A DNA stretch of 64,000 nucleotides, from the NCBI RefSeq assembly GCF_947495255.1, contig NZ_CANLYI010000001.1, forward strand, positions 124,001 through 188,000, given 5' to 3'. This DNA comes from an uncultured Winogradskyella sp. Lineage in GTDB: Bacteria; Bacteroidota; Bacteroidia; Flavobacteriales; Flavobacteriaceae. Under the pieces are notes generated by a model. That model worked only from the letters and a program-made list of their open reading frames with translations, did not search any database and was not told where the DNA came from. How positions within the stretch are numbered: the first letter of the stretch is position 1; every line of letters starts with the position of its first letter. Below, piece after piece: positions 7,640 through 17,160 of the stretch. Both the position numbers and the translations under genes were made by a program.

Positions 7640-9754
7640 ATGTCTAACATCTCACATCAAGAAAAATTTATTGAGCAAGCTCAGTCGCTTATTTTAGAGA
7701 ATATCTCTAATGAGCAATTTGGAGTTTCAGAATTGGCAGACCTCATGAATATGAGCCGATCAAATTTGTTGCGGAAGATTAAGAAACAAACACAAGGTAG
7801 TGCAAGTCAATTTATTCGTGAAGTCCGACTTCAAAAAGGGATGACGATGTTAAAAGAAACGGAGCTTACTATTTCTGAAATTTCTTATGAGGTTGGCTTT
7901 AGTAATAATTCTTATTTTATTAAATGCTTTAGAGACTATTATGGGTATTCCCCAGGCGAGGCCAGAAAAAAAATAGGTAAACAAACAGAATTTGAAGATG
8001 AATTTAAAGTCGAAGGAGATCACCAAAACACAGAGATTATTGAAGTTGCTGAAAAAACTTTTTTTAAGCCAAACCGTATTCAGATAATAGTAGGAACGGT
8101 CTTGGTTATAGTACTAGCACTATTTTTGTTTCTCCCAAAAGAAACAATCAATTCTGAAAAAAATGTCGTCAACCTTAAGAAATCGATTGCAGTATTGCCG
8201 TTTATAAATATGAGTAATGACTCTGATAACCTTTATTTTGTAAACGGACTTATGGAGTCAACGTTAAACAATTTACAGAAAATTGAAGATATTCGAGTAA
8301 TTAGTAGGACCTCTGTAGAAAAATATAGAGATACAGATAAGACAATAACAGAAATCGGTGAAGAACTAGGTGTCAATTACTTGATTGAGGGTAGTGGACA
8401 ACGCATTGATGGTCAGGTTTTGTTGAATATTCAATTGATTGATGCGTCAAAGGATTCACCTATATGGGCAGAACAGTACAACCATAAAACGGAGGACATT
8501 TTTTCTGTACAAAATGAAGTTGCAAAAAAAATTGCAGAAGCCATTGAAGCAAAAGTAACACCAGCGGAGCTACAACAAATAGATAAAAAACCAACGGAAA
8601 ACGTATTAGCTTATGATTATTATTTAAAAGGACTTGAAGCCTTACAAACAAAGACAAAAGAGGGGTTGCAAGCTGCTATTAATTTATTTGAAAAAGCGAT
8701 AGAACAAGACTCGGAATTTGCACTCGCCTATGCTCAGATTGCAATTTGTTACTATTACTTAGATGTAAATAAAATTGAAAAGAAATATTTAGCCGAATTA
8801 AATGAATATGCAGATAATTCCCTGTTGTTTGATTCTACTTCTGAATTGTCTCTGATTGCAAAAGCACTGTATTATATAAACGCAAACGAATTTAGGTTAG
8901 CGATACCTTACTTGGAAAAAGCACTAGATTATAACCCAAATGCTTCTTCTGTAGTACTAATTTTATCTGATATATATGCTAGAGTTGTTCCAGATACAAA
9001 TAAGTATCTCACTTATGCATTAAAAGGAATAAAATTAAATATTGAAGCTAACGATAGTATTTCTAAAAGCTTTATCTATCTAAACTTGAGTAATGCATTA
9101 GTCCAAAACGGGTTTGCTAAAGAGGCTTCAAAATACATTGAAGAATCTCTGAAGTATAATCCTAAAAATCAATATAGTACCTACTTAAAAAATTTTATAG
9201 ATTATGCGAATAATAAAGATTTAGAATCCTTAAGAAAAAAAATGCTCATAGAGTGGCGTAAAGATACTACTCGCGCTGATATCACTCAAGAATTAGCCAA
9301 AACATATTATTTTCAGGAAGATTACGAAAAATCATTGGTTTATTACGAGAAATATATTAGTATACTTACTACTGATAAAATTGACTTGTATCCAGCAGAG
9401 AACATAAAAATAGCCTACACCTATAAAAAATTGGGTCTTCCTAATAAAGCAGAAAAATATATTCAGAAATATAAAGATTATTTGGAAGAAGATGAGTCAA
9501 TTTACAGAGAGGCAAGTTTAGCTATGCTGTATCTTTATGAAAATATGCCAGATAAAGCTATAGAAGCCTACGATAAATTTAGTTCACAAGATGGTTTCCA
9601 ATATTGGGTGCTTTTATTTATGAAGGAAGACCCTCTATTGAACCAGTTGCAGAATCATCCAAGATACGACGAAACTATTGAGAAAATAGAAGTGCAATTT
9701 TGGGAAAAACATAAAATACTTAAAGAAACTTTAAAAAAGGAAAAACTATTATAG
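7640..9754 (+). CDS. Membrane-spanning AraC-type regulator with periplasmic TolB-like and TPR domains
   Basis: Of 704 residues, about 10-110 form an N-terminal AraC-family HTH pair (VSELADLMNMSRSNLLRKI; ISEISYEVGFSNNSYFIKCFRDYYGYSP). A membrane helix follows at about 147-165 (IIVGTVLVIVLALFLFL). Next come a TolB/FlgO-like domain (KSIAVLPFINMSND, about 181-310) and TPR repeats to about 690. The layout resembles CadC/ToxR-like one-component sensors, with an AraC domain in place of the winged helix: DNA binding inside, sensing in the periplasm. The TolB-like and TPR parts are clearly homologous to the 808-2583 regulator, where the order is reversed and the membrane helix is absent. A 13-bp direct repeat upstream suggests self-control. 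Confidence 0.85.
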   Translation: MSNISHQEKFIEQAQSLILENISNEQFGVSELADLMNMSRSNLLRKIKKQTQGSASQFIREVRLQKGMTMLKETELTISEISYEVGFSNNSYFIKCFRDYYGYSPGEARKKIGKQTEFEDEFKVEGDHQNTEIIEVAEKTFFKPNRIQIIVGTVLVIVLALFLFLPKETINSEKNVVNLKKSIAVLPFINMSNDSDNLYFVNGLMESTLNNLQKIEDIRVISRTSVEKYRDTDKTITEIGEELGVNYLIEGSGQRIDGQVLLNIQLIDASKDSPIWAEQYNHKTEDIFSVQNEVAKKIAEAIEAKVTPAELQQIDKKPTENVLAYDYYLKGLEALQTKTKEGLQAAINLFEKAIEQDSEFALAYAQIAICYYYLDVNKIEKKYLAELNEYADNSLLFDSTSELSLIAKALYYINANEFRLAIPYLEKALDYNPNASSVVLILSDIYARVVPDTNKYLTYALKGIKLNIEANDSISKSFIYLNLSNALVQNGFAKEASKYIEESLKYNPKNQYSTYLKNFIDYANNKDLESLRKKMLIEWRKDTTRADITQELAKTYYFQEDYEKSLVYYEKYISILTTDKIDLYPAENIKIAYTYKKLGLPNKAEKYIQKYKDYLEEDESIYREASLAMLYLYENMPDKAIEAYDKFSSQDGFQYWVLLFMKEDPLLNQLQNHPRYDETIEKIEVQFWEKHKILKETLKKEKLL

Positions 9755-9854
9755 ATCGTTGGAATTTAATTATCCATACTATTCAAAATATTGGTTGAGG
9801 TTGAGTAATAGTTAAATTTTAGCGCAATCAACTCAATTTCATATAACTTAAGAG

Positions 9855-9928
9855 TGACCTCGAGAGGATTCGAACCTCCAACCCTCAGAGCCGAAATCTG
9901 ATATTCTATCCAGTTGAACTACGAGGCC
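9855..9928 (-). tRNA. tRNA-Arg (anticodon TCG)
   Basis: The minus strand folds as a cloverleaf. The acceptor is GGCCTCG with CGAGGTC, including one G-T pair. The anticodon stem is TCAGA/TCTGA with loop TTTCGGC, giving anticodon TCG. The T arm contains GGTTCGAATCC. The discriminator is A and no CCA is encoded. It reads CGA and, by wobble, other CGN arginine codons. It follows yqeY on the same strand. Confidence 0.95.
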
Positions 9929-9937
9929 ATATAAAAT

Positions 9938-9964
9938 GCGACCTTTCGACTGCTCTAAAGGTGA
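9938..9964. repeat. Small hairpin resembling a dispersed TTCGACTGC-type repeat
   Basis: ACCTTT (9941-9946) pairs with AAAGGT (9957-9962) around a 10-base loop. The segment TTTCGACTGCTC resembles the core CTTCGACTGCGCTCAG found at 44042-44066. It lies between yqeY and tRNA-Arg and has no T-run, so it is more likely a degenerate interspersed repeat than a terminator. Confidence 0.35.
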
Positions 9965-9984
9965 CAATACTTTTATTATCTTAT

Positions 9985-10434
9985 CTATGACAATTTTGCT
10001 TTTACAATACTTGAGATTGTTTTGCCATCAGCTTTTCCAGCTAATGCTTTACTCACCATTCCCATAACTTTACCCATATCCTTCATCCCTTCAGCACCAA
10101 CTTCAGCTATTGTTTTCACCACTTCTTCTGCTATCTCCTCCTCAGAAAGTTGAACAGGTAAAAACTGACTAATTATTTCTGCTTGTGCCAATTCTGGCTC
10201 AGCTAAATCATTACGATCTTGTTCTAAAAATATGGCTGCGCTATCCTTGCGCTGCTTTACCATTTTAGATAAGATTTTTATTTCTTCATCCTCAGAAATT
10301 TCTTCTTTAGATCCTGTAGCTGTTTGTGCTAGTAAAATTTCTGATTTTACAGCTCGTAAAGCAGCTAAAGCTGTTTGGTCTTTTGCTTTCATTGCTGCTT
10401 TCATAGCAGTCATTACATCAACTTGTAAACTCAT
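9985..10434 (-). CDS. yqeY: GatB/YqeY domain-containing protein
   Basis: This 149-residue protein is made of the helical YqeY domain alone. It has the family start (LQVDVMTAMKAAMKAKDQTALAALRAVKSEI), the central KMVKQRKDSAAIF segment and the C-terminal DMGKVMGMVSKALAGKADGKTISSIVKAKL. The domain is shared with the tail of the GatB/GatE amidotransferase subunits and is thought to touch tRNA. The role of the free-standing form is not established. It lies downstream of ftsZ but is separated by a strong terminator and has its own -7 box (10460-10467). Confidence 0.95.
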   Translation of the reverse strand: MSLQVDVMTAMKAAMKAKDQTALAALRAVKSEILLAQTATGSKEEISEDEEIKILSKMVKQRKDSAAIFLEQDRNDLAEPELAQAEIISQFLPVQLSEEEIAEEVVKTIAEVGAEGMKDMGKVMGMVSKALAGKADGKTISSIVKAKLS

Positions 10435-10459
10435 AATTTTGTACTTTTATTAAGAAGCG

Positions 10460-10467
10460 CAAAGATA
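10460..10467 (-). promoter_or_regulatory. -7 box (TATCTTTG) of yqeY
   Basis: The minus strand TATCTTTG fits TAnnTTTG and lies 26 bases upstream of the yqeY ATG at 10434. This supports transcription separate from the dcw operon. Confidence 0.5.
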
Positions 10468-10527
10468 CTAAAAACTTTGGCTTGCATTACACTACCTGTC
10501 TTCATTTACAAAACTTTATAAAAACAA

Positions 10528-10563
10528 AAAGCTCAAAAAAATTCTACGACCTTTTTGAGCTTT
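10528..10563 (-). terminator. Rho-independent terminator after ftsZ
   Basis: AAAGCTCAAAAA (10528-10539) is complementary to TTTTTGAGCTTT (10552-10563), giving a 12-bp stem and a 12-base loop. On the minus strand a T-rich tail follows. It closes the dcw operon 37 bases after the ftsZ stop. Confidence 0.85.
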
Positions 10564-10599
10564 AACTTTACTAATTAACAGAGTAATATTACTATATAA

Positions 10600-12540
10600 T
10601 TAGTCTACGTTATCATGTAAGAATGAATTATTACTTCTTAACTGAATATCGTCGTTCTCATCTGTACCAACAGACATTCTTGAAGCTTTAATTTCAGATG
10701 AATGCTGAGCATCTTCTAAATTAACTCCTTGTCTTTTGTATGCAGGTTCTTTTTCAATTTCATCTATTTTAGCCGTGTTAAACTTATAGTTGAAATCTTT
10801 CATTTTTCTTCTACGTTCATCTGCACGAGCTATTAACAAATCTGAAATTGGACTATTCATTGGGTCAATTTCATCTTCAGGAATTTGAACCGTTTCTTGC
10901 ACAGGTATTGTTTTCTTTTCAAAAACAATCTCTTCTTTTACTTCTGTCTTTTCATTCGTTACATTTAAAGATGATTCAAATGTTTCAAAATCATCTAATG
11001 CATAACGCTTTTCACCTTGTTCGTTAATTTCAGTAACAGAAATAATCTCAACAGGCTCATTAACATTTATATCCTTAACCTCTTCCTCTAAACTGAAGAA
11101 CATTTTTTCTTGTTCAGCTTTTGACTCTTCTTCAATTGTTTCTGTTTTTTTGTTAGCTAAAGGCAAATCAAATGAAAACGTTATCTGCTCTTCTGGAGCT
11201 TCTTCTATCCTTTCTGCTTTATTTACTATTGGTGTAATAACAAAATCTTCTGGTTCAACTAAAGGTTCTGGTTTTTTATCTAACACTTCATCATAAACAA
11301 CATTCATGTTCTTTAAAAAGTCTGTAGTTGGTATTAAATCCGTACCTGTAGTTTCTTCAACCTTAGCTTCAATTTTTGTTTCCTCAACTTCTTCTTCAAT
11401 TAATGTATGACGAACAATTGGAGTTTCCTTTTCTGCTTCTAAAACAATATCTGGCGTGATAATAGCTGGCTCTTTATCTTGAGTACTAACTTCAGCTGCC
11501 TCTTCTAAAGCGTGTATTACTTTTTTAGTTTCAGTATTCGAAATTTCATTCTGCTGATCTAAATCAAATCCTGTAGCAATAATAGTTACAGAAATAGACT
11601 CTTGTAAATCTTCATCTTCACCAACACCCATAATAATGTTAGCTCCAAATCCGGCTTCAGTTTGAATATGATCATTGATTTCACCAATCTCATCAATAGT
11701 AATTTCTTGAGAACCAGAAACGATTAGCAACAATACGTTTTTAGCTCCTGTAATTTTATTATCGTTAAGTAATGGCGAATCTAATGCGTTCATAATCGCC
11801 TCTTGCGCTCTAGTTTGACCTGAAGCTGTTGCAGAACCCATAATTGCAGTTCCACTATTACTTAATACCGTTTTAGCATCACGTAAATCAATATTCTGCG
11901 TATAGTGATGTGTAATTACTTCTGCTATACCACGAGATGCTGTTGATAATACTTCGTCTGCTTTAGAGAAACCAGCTTTAAACCCAAGGTTTCCATAAAC
12001 TTCTCGAAGTTTGTTATTATTGATTACAACTAAAGAATCTACATGAGCACGTAATTTCTCGATACCACGTTGTGCTTGAGCATTACGCATTTTACCTTCA
12101 AACTGAAATGGCATTGTTACAATACCAACCGTAAGAATATCAAGTTCTTTAGCCATTTTTGCGATGACTGGTGCAGCTCCTGTTCCTGTTCCTCCACCCA
12201 TTCCTGCTGTGATAAATACCATTTTAGTATTGGTATCTAACATTCTGCGAATGTCTTCTAAACTTTCTACTGCTGCTTCTTCTCCAACGTCTGGATTAGC
12301 ACCTGCGCCTAAACCTTCAGTTAAATTTACACCTAATTGAATTTTGTTTGGAACTCCACTGCTTTGAAGTGCCTGTGAATCTGTATTACAGATTACAAAA
12401 TCAACGCCTTTGATCCCTTGCTGAAACATGTGATTAATGGCGTTGCTACCACCTCCACCGACACCAATTACCTTGATGACGTTAGATTGATTCTTTGGCA
12501 AATCAAAAGAAATATTTCCAAATTCGTTGCTGTTACTCAT
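10600..12540 (-). CDS. ftsZ: Cell division GTPase FtsZ
   Basis: FtsZ forms the tubulin-like Z ring at midcell. The GTPase core covers about residues 18-330, with GGGGSNA at 28-34 and the tubulin signature GGGTGTGAAP at 115-124. Then comes a linker of about 300 residues that is very rich in Glu, Val, Lys and Thr. The C-terminal peptide ends in SNNSFLHDNVD. At 646 residues it is far longer than the roughly 380 of E. coli FtsZ; the extra length is the linker, as is usual in Bacteroidota. It is the last gene of the dcw operon, 129 bases after ftsA. Confidence 0.97.
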   Translation of the reverse strand: MSNSNEFGNISFDLPKNQSNVIKVIGVGGGGSNAINHMFQQGIKGVDFVICNTDSQALQSSGVPNKIQLGVNLTEGLGAGANPDVGEEAAVESLEDIRRMLDTNTKMVFITAGMGGGTGTGAAPVIAKMAKELDILTVGIVTMPFQFEGKMRNAQAQRGIEKLRAHVDSLVVINNNKLREVYGNLGFKAGFSKADEVLSTASRGIAEVITHHYTQNIDLRDAKTVLSNSGTAIMGSATASGQTRAQEAIMNALDSPLLNDNKITGAKNVLLLIVSGSQEITIDEIGEINDHIQTEAGFGANIIMGVGEDEDLQESISVTIIATGFDLDQQNEISNTETKKVIHALEEAAEVSTQDKEPAIITPDIVLEAEKETPIVRHTLIEEEVEETKIEAKVEETTGTDLIPTTDFLKNMNVVYDEVLDKKPEPLVEPEDFVITPIVNKAERIEEAPEEQITFSFDLPLANKKTETIEEESKAEQEKMFFSLEEEVKDINVNEPVEIISVTEINEQGEKRYALDDFETFESSLNVTNEKTEVKEEIVFEKKTIPVQETVQIPEDEIDPMNSPISDLLIARADERRRKMKDFNYKFNTAKIDEIEKEPAYKRQGVNLEDAQHSSEIKASRMSVGTDENDDIQLRSNNSFLHDNVD

Positions 12541-12669
12541 TATATTATGGATTTTCTATTATTCTATTCTTCCTTGGTACGGAAAGCACACTACTTGTGT
12601 TTTCCTTTATAATTACTATTTTTTATTCTTGTTTATTTGAATCTGTGCAATTAAGAATGCATCGCATTG

Positions 12670-14001
12670 TTATTCTGCATTATCCAAAAAATCCTTTACC
12701 CGCTCCGTTAATTTATCTAAAAACGAACGACGCTCTTTTATTGGTTCTTCAACTTTAACTTCTACTTCTGGCTCTTCAATTTGTTCTGCTTCATTTTCAA
12801 TAACAAACTCCTCTTCAATTTGTTCCGCTTTTTTACGCTCTTGACGCTTTAAGCCATCCATTACTAAACCAACTGCTGTTGCATACAACGGACTTGCAAT
12901 ATCTTCATCGCTATCGCCTGCTAAATGCTCATTTGGATAGCCAATTCTGGTATCCATACCTGTTATATATTCAACCAATTGCTTTAAGTGCTTTAACTGG
13001 CTTCCTCCACCCGTTAAAACAATACCACCAATTAATTTTTTCTTTTGTTCTTCGTGACCATAATTTTTTATTTCAACAAAAACTTGTTCTATAATTTCCA
13101 CAACTCTCGCATGAATAATTTTAGACAAATTCTTTAAGGTAATCTCTTTTGGTTCTCTTCCTCTTAATCCAGGAATTGATACAATTTCATTATCCTTATT
13201 TTCTCCTGGCCACGCAGACCCAAACTTCACTTTTAAAAGCTCAGCTTGTTTTTCAATAATTGAACAGCCTTCTTTGATATCTTCAGTGATTACATTTCCA
13301 CCAAAAGGTATTACCGCTGTATGACGAATAATGCCATCTTTAAAAACTGCTAAATCCGTAGTTCCACCACCTATATCAATCAATGCAACACCAGCTTCTT
13401 TTTCTTCTCTGCTTAAAACTGCATTTGCAGAAGCCAAAGGTTCTAATGTGATACCTTCTAATTCTAACCCAGAACTTTTAATACACCTTCCAATATTTCT
13501 GATAGATGAAACTTGACCAACTACAACATGAAAGTTAGCCTCCAATCGTCCACCATACATTCCAATTGGCTCTGTAATTTCAGCTTGACCATCAATTTTA
13601 AATTCTTGAGGTAAAACATGAATGATTTCTTCACCCGGAAGCATTACTAATTTATGCACCTGATTAATTAATCTATCAATATCATCTTCATCGATTACAA
13701 TATCAGAATTAGGACGAGTGATATAATCACTATGTTGCAAACTGCGGATATGCTGACCAGCGATACCAACAGTAACTTCTTCAATTTTCTCAGAAGCAGC
13801 AGCTTCAGCTTCTTGAACCGCTTGTTGTATAGACTGAATCGTTTGGGTAATATTATTTACCACACCACGATGCACTCCCATACTTTTAGCTTTTCCTAAA
13901 CCTAAAATCTCAACTTTATCATACTCGTTTTTGCGACCAATCATGGCCACAATCTTTGTGGTTCCTATATCTAGACCTACCGAAATGTTTTGCTTGTCCA
14001 T
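12670..14001 (-). CDS. ftsA: Cell division protein FtsA
   Basis: FtsA is an actin-like ATPase that ties FtsZ to the membrane. The 443 residues include the phosphate-binding loop SVGLDIGTTKIVAMIG, the inserted 1C (SHS2) domain, and the second phosphate motif GVALIDIGGGTTDLAVF. A nucleotide-binding GGIVLTGGGSQLKHLK motif follows. A stretch of about 40 acidic residues then precedes the C-terminal amphipathic helix (FLDKLTERVKDFLDNAE), which is the expected membrane anchor. The start is 3 bases after the ftsQ stop. The acidic insert before the helix parallels the acidic linker of the neighbouring FtsZ. Confidence 0.97.
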   Translation of the reverse strand: MDKQNISVGLDIGTTKIVAMIGRKNEYDKVEILGLGKAKSMGVHRGVVNNITQTIQSIQQAVQEAEAAASEKIEEVTVGIAGQHIRSLQHSDYITRPNSDIVIDEDDIDRLINQVHKLVMLPGEEIIHVLPQEFKIDGQAEITEPIGMYGGRLEANFHVVVGQVSSIRNIGRCIKSSGLELEGITLEPLASANAVLSREEKEAGVALIDIGGGTTDLAVFKDGIIRHTAVIPFGGNVITEDIKEGCSIIEKQAELLKVKFGSAWPGENKDNEIVSIPGLRGREPKEITLKNLSKIIHARVVEIIEQVFVEIKNYGHEEQKKKLIGGIVLTGGGSQLKHLKQLVEYITGMDTRIGYPNEHLAGDSDEDIASPLYATAVGLVMDGLKRQERKKAEQIEEEFVIENEAEQIEEPEVEVKVEEPIKERRSFLDKLTERVKDFLDNAE

Positions 14002-14004
14002 ACT

Positions 14005-14727
14005 TTACTTTTTGGTGCAAATAACTTGTTTATCAAATTTTAAATTCACTAATGCATAGCTATCTAAAATTTGGTCTTTAAAAGCCTTTTGGTAAAAAGC
14101 TTTAAAATTGTTTATTTTTTTTTCGAGTTGTTTTAAAGTTCCTAAATGAACCGTAAAATCACTTTTTCGAATTTTAAAATCGATTGTTTTATCGTTGTTT
14201 TGACGAATCTCAATGACATATTTCTTTAAAAAATCATCTTCATCTACAGCTTTTGCAAATTTAAAGACTGTTTGGAGCTTATTTTTCTCAATATTTCCAG
14301 TAACAAGTGGCACTCTTGCCGCATAATTATAAGACAAAGGCATAAATCCACCTTCATCATCGATGTAATACGATGCATTTGTGTTCACTCTTGCAATAGG
14401 TCGTTTTTGTTCAATTTCAGCCGAAAGTGTACCATTTACTGACATAAACACTTCCGCTTTCTTGATCATTGGATTAGATTTCAGGGCAGATTCTAATTTA
14501 TTCAAATCTATAATATCTTTAGGTTGCTTTGAAACAGGTTCTAGGTTTTGTATTAACAATTTACTAACATTCTCATCGGTAATAAATAATTTGTTTTCAC
14601 CTAAGAATTCTATGTATGGTTCACCAACAATTCTATTTTTATTTCTTTGATTAGAAAAAGCAAACAAAAAGCCTACCAAAACAATCAATCCAATGATTTT
14701 TATATAGTTATAATTGATTTTAAACAT
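14005..14727 (-). CDS. ftsQ: Cell division protein FtsQ/DivIB
   Basis: FtsQ is a bitopic membrane protein of the divisome. The ATG at 14727 gives 240 residues: a short cytoplasmic tail, one helix (IIGLIVLVGFLFAF), and a POTRA-like part (FLGENKLFITDENVSKLLIQN, LESALKSNPMIKKAEVFMSVNGTLSAEIEQKRPIARV) followed by the beta domain. This start overlaps the murC stop by 8 bases, normal in this cluster. An ATG at 14778 would lie deep inside murC and add a non-conserved leader. No FtsB gene is found nearby. Confidence 0.9.
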   Translation of the reverse strand: MFKINYNYIKIIGLIVLVGFLFAFSNQRNKNRIVGEPYIEFLGENKLFITDENVSKLLIQNLEPVSKQPKDIIDLNKLESALKSNPMIKKAEVFMSVNGTLSAEIEQKRPIARVNTNASYYIDDEGGFMPLSYNYAARVPLVTGNIEKNKLQTVFKFAKAVDEDDFLKKYVIEIRQNNDKTIDFKIRKSDFTVHLGTLKQLEKKINNFKAFYQKAFKDQILDSYALVNLKFDKQVICTKK

Positions 14728-16066
14728 AGCAAGCTTCTTTAATATGTTTAACTTCTGCTCCAATATCTCCTGCTCCAATTGTTAATATAATTTGAGCATC
14801 GGATTTCTTTATTTCATCAATTATTTCAGACTTCTGAATTAACTTTTTATTTGGGTTTTCAATCTTATTTAACAACCATTCTGACGTCACACCTTCAATC
14901 GGTAATTCTCTTGCTGGATAAATATCTAAGAGTAATAATTCATCGAATTTTGAAAGATTTTCTGCAAATCCATCCACAAAATCTTGAGTTCTACTAAACA
15001 AGTGCGGTTGAAAAATAGCCAAAACCTTTTTACCTGGATACATTTCTCTTACAGCGTGATGAACTGCTTTTATTTCTTCAGGATGATGTGCGTAGTCATC
15101 AATAAAAACGAAATTATCCGTTTTTATTTGATATGTAAATCTTCGTTTTACGCCTTTATAAGATTCTAAACCTATTGCCAGTTCATTATAAGAACATCCA
15201 TATTCAGCTGCCATTGCTAGTGCAATAATTGCATTAGATAAATTGTGCCTTCCTGGTAAACTAAACTTAAATCCTTTTTGAATCCCTTTAGGCGTTTTTA
15301 CATCAAATAAGTAACTACCATTTTCTATAGAAATATTTTGAGCACAATAATCTGAATCATCTTCTATCCCATAAGTAATACCTTTTAAGGGCAAACCATT
15401 TCTAACAAATAATTTTCCATCTGGTTTTATACATTCCGAAAAATCCTTGAAGGTTTTTACTAATTCATCCGCGTTTCCGTAAATATCCAAATGATCAGCA
15501 TCCATTGACGTAATACAAGCTAAATTTGGCGATAATGTTAAAAACGAACGATCAAATTCATCAGCTTCTACAACTGTTACTTCCGTTCCGTTAAGGATTA
15601 AATTAGAATTATAATTTTCACCTATTCCTCCTAAAAATGCTGTAACAGGTACATTACATGTATTCAATAAATGCCCTAAGATACTTGTTGTCGTTGTCTT
15701 ACCATGAGTACCAGCAACTGCCAAACAAACTGTTTGCTTAGTAATTTCACCTAAAACCGCTGAACGTTTTAAAACATTAAAATTATTATATTTAAAATAG
15801 TTTAATTCTGAATGATTCTTTGGTACTGCAGGCGTATAAACAACTAGTGTATTTTCAGGATTTAAAAATGCATTAGACACTTTTGAAATATCATCTTCAA
15901 AATGAATTTCTACTCCTAAATCCTCGAGAGACTCTGTAATTTCAGTTGGTGTTTTATCATAACCAGCTACCTGCTTGCCGTTAGCCACAAAATAGCGTGC
16001 AATCGCACTCATTCCGATTCCTCCGACACCAATAAAATAGACGTTATTTACTGTACTGAAATTCAT
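14720..16066 (-). CDS. murC: UDP-N-acetylmuramate--L-alanine ligase
   Basis: MurC adds the first amino acid, L-Ala, to UDP-MurNAc in the cytoplasm. The N-terminal Rossmann part ([16 protein letters not shown]) is followed by the ATP loop GTHGKTT at 119-125, the central ligase domain ([19 protein letters not shown]) and the C-terminal domain with [10 protein letters not shown]. At 448 residues it is of normal length. Its ATG overlaps the murG stop as ATGA, and its end overlaps ftsQ, which indicates translational coupling. Confidence 0.97.
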   Translation of the reverse strand: MNFSTVNNVYFIGVGGIGMSAIARYFVANGKQVAGYDKTPTEITESLEDLGVEIHFEDDISKVSNAFLNPENTLVVYTPAVPKNHSELNYFKYNNFNVLKRSAVLGEITKQTVCLAVAGTHGKTTTTSILGHLLNTCNVPVTAFLGGIGENYNSNLILNGTEVTVVEADEFDRSFLTLSPNLACITSMDADHLDIYGNADELVKTFKDFSECIKPDGKLFVRNGLPLKGITYGIEDDSDYCAQNISIENGSYLFDVKTPKGIQKGFKFSLPGRHNLSNAIIALAMAAEYGCSYNELAIGLESYKGVKRRFTYQIKTDNFVFIDDYAHHPEEIKAVHHAVREMYPGKKVLAIFQPHLFSRTQDFVDGFAENLSKFDELLLLDIYPARELPIEGVTSEWLLNKIENPNKKLIQKSEIIDEIKKSDAQIILTIGAGDIGAEVKHIKEACYV

Positions 16067-17160
16067 TTAACTCTTAATAATTTTTCGACCTCATCAACAA
16101 TATCATTTGTTGCATTTACTAGTGCTAAGGCTTCAATATTTTTGCTTAATTCTTTTTGTTTCTCTTCGTTTGAAATCAATTCTGAAAATTCATTTTGGAA
16201 ATTAGAATCCAAATCTTTTTCTCGTATTAAAATCGCTGAATTCTTATCTGCAACCGATTTTGCATTTTTAGTTTGGTGATCTTCTGCCACATTGGGTGAC
16301 GGAATAAAAATCACAGGTTTACCAACGATACATAATTCTGAAACTGAAATTGCACCTGCTCTCGAGATTATAACATCCGCAGCTGCATAAGCCAAATCCA
16401 TTTCATTTAAAAACGCATGGACTTGTACTCTATCTAAATCATTATATTGCTTATACTGCTCGTAATACAATTTTCCACATTGCCATATTACTTGAATATC
16501 TTGAGTTTCAAAGAACTCAAGATTAGCTTCAATTAATTGATTAATTCGCCTTGCTCCCAAACTTCCTCCTAAAACTAAAAGTGTTCGCTTATTATGTTTT
16601 AAAGCAAAAGCATCTTTACCCTCAATATGCTTATTTCTTACCTCCAATAAATCCTTACGAATTGGATTTCCGGTTAGCTTAATTTTATCTTTTGGAAAGA
16701 ATTTCTCCAAACCATCATAAGCCACACAAATAGTATTCACTTTTTTAGCTAACAACTTATTTGTAATTCCTGGAAATGAATTTTGTTCTTGAATTAAACT
16801 CGGAATTCCTTTTGAAGAAGCTACATGCAATAATGGTCCACTTGCAAAACCACCAGTACCAATAACTGCATCTGGTTTAAATGTGTTTACAATTTTTCTT
16901 GAACGCAATAAACTACTTATCAACTTAAACGGAAATGCTAAATTCTTTAAAGTCAATTTACGTTGAATCCCTGAAATCCATAACCCTTCAATTTTATAAC
17001 CAGCTTGTGGCACCTTATCCATTTCCATACGGTCTGATGCTCCAACAAATAGAAATTCTGCATCTGGATAGCGCGATTTTAACTCGTCCGCAATCGCAAC
17101 TGCAGGATAAATATGTCCTCCTGTTCCTCCTCCTGATAATATGAATTTATAGTTACTCAT
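16063..17160 (-). CDS. murG: UDP-N-acetylglucosamine--lipid I GlcNAc transferase
   Basis: MurG makes lipid II on the inner face of the membrane. The 365-residue GT28 enzyme has the N-terminal [18 protein letters not shown] (residues 10 onward), the acceptor-site loop [15 protein letters not shown], and the C-terminal UDP-GlcNAc site ([36 protein letters not shown]). Overlaps with ftsW by one base and with murC by four fit its place among the membrane steps of peptidoglycan synthesis. Confidence 0.97.
   Translation of the reverse strand: MSNYKFILSGGGTGGHIYPAVAIADELKSRYPDAEFLFVGASDRMEMDKVPQAGYKIEGLWISGIQRKLTLKNLAFPFKLISSLLRSRKIVNTFKPDAVIGTGGFASGPLLHVASSKGIPSLIQEQNSFPGITNKLLAKKVNTICVAYDGLEKFFPKDKIKLTGNPIRKDLLEVRNKHIEGKDAFALKHNKRTLLVLGGSLGARRINQLIEANLEFFETQDIQVIWQCGKLYYEQYKQYNDLDRVQVHAFLNEMDLAYAAADVIISRAGAISVSELCIVGKPVIFIPSPNVAEDHQTKNAKSVADKNSAILIREKDLDSNFQNEFSELISNEEKQKELSKNIEALALVNATNDIVDEVEKLLRVK

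Noticed and set aside
808..9754. Accessory locus as an anti-phage defence island
   Set aside because: CPBP, thioredoxin, TPR and ankyrin proteins can occur in defence contexts, but no nuclease, helicase, toxin, NTPase effector or reverse transcriptase is present. Envelope functions fit better.
9938..9964. Intrinsic terminator of yqeY
   Set aside because: The stem has only six pairs and no T-run; the sequence looks more like a degenerate interspersed repeat.
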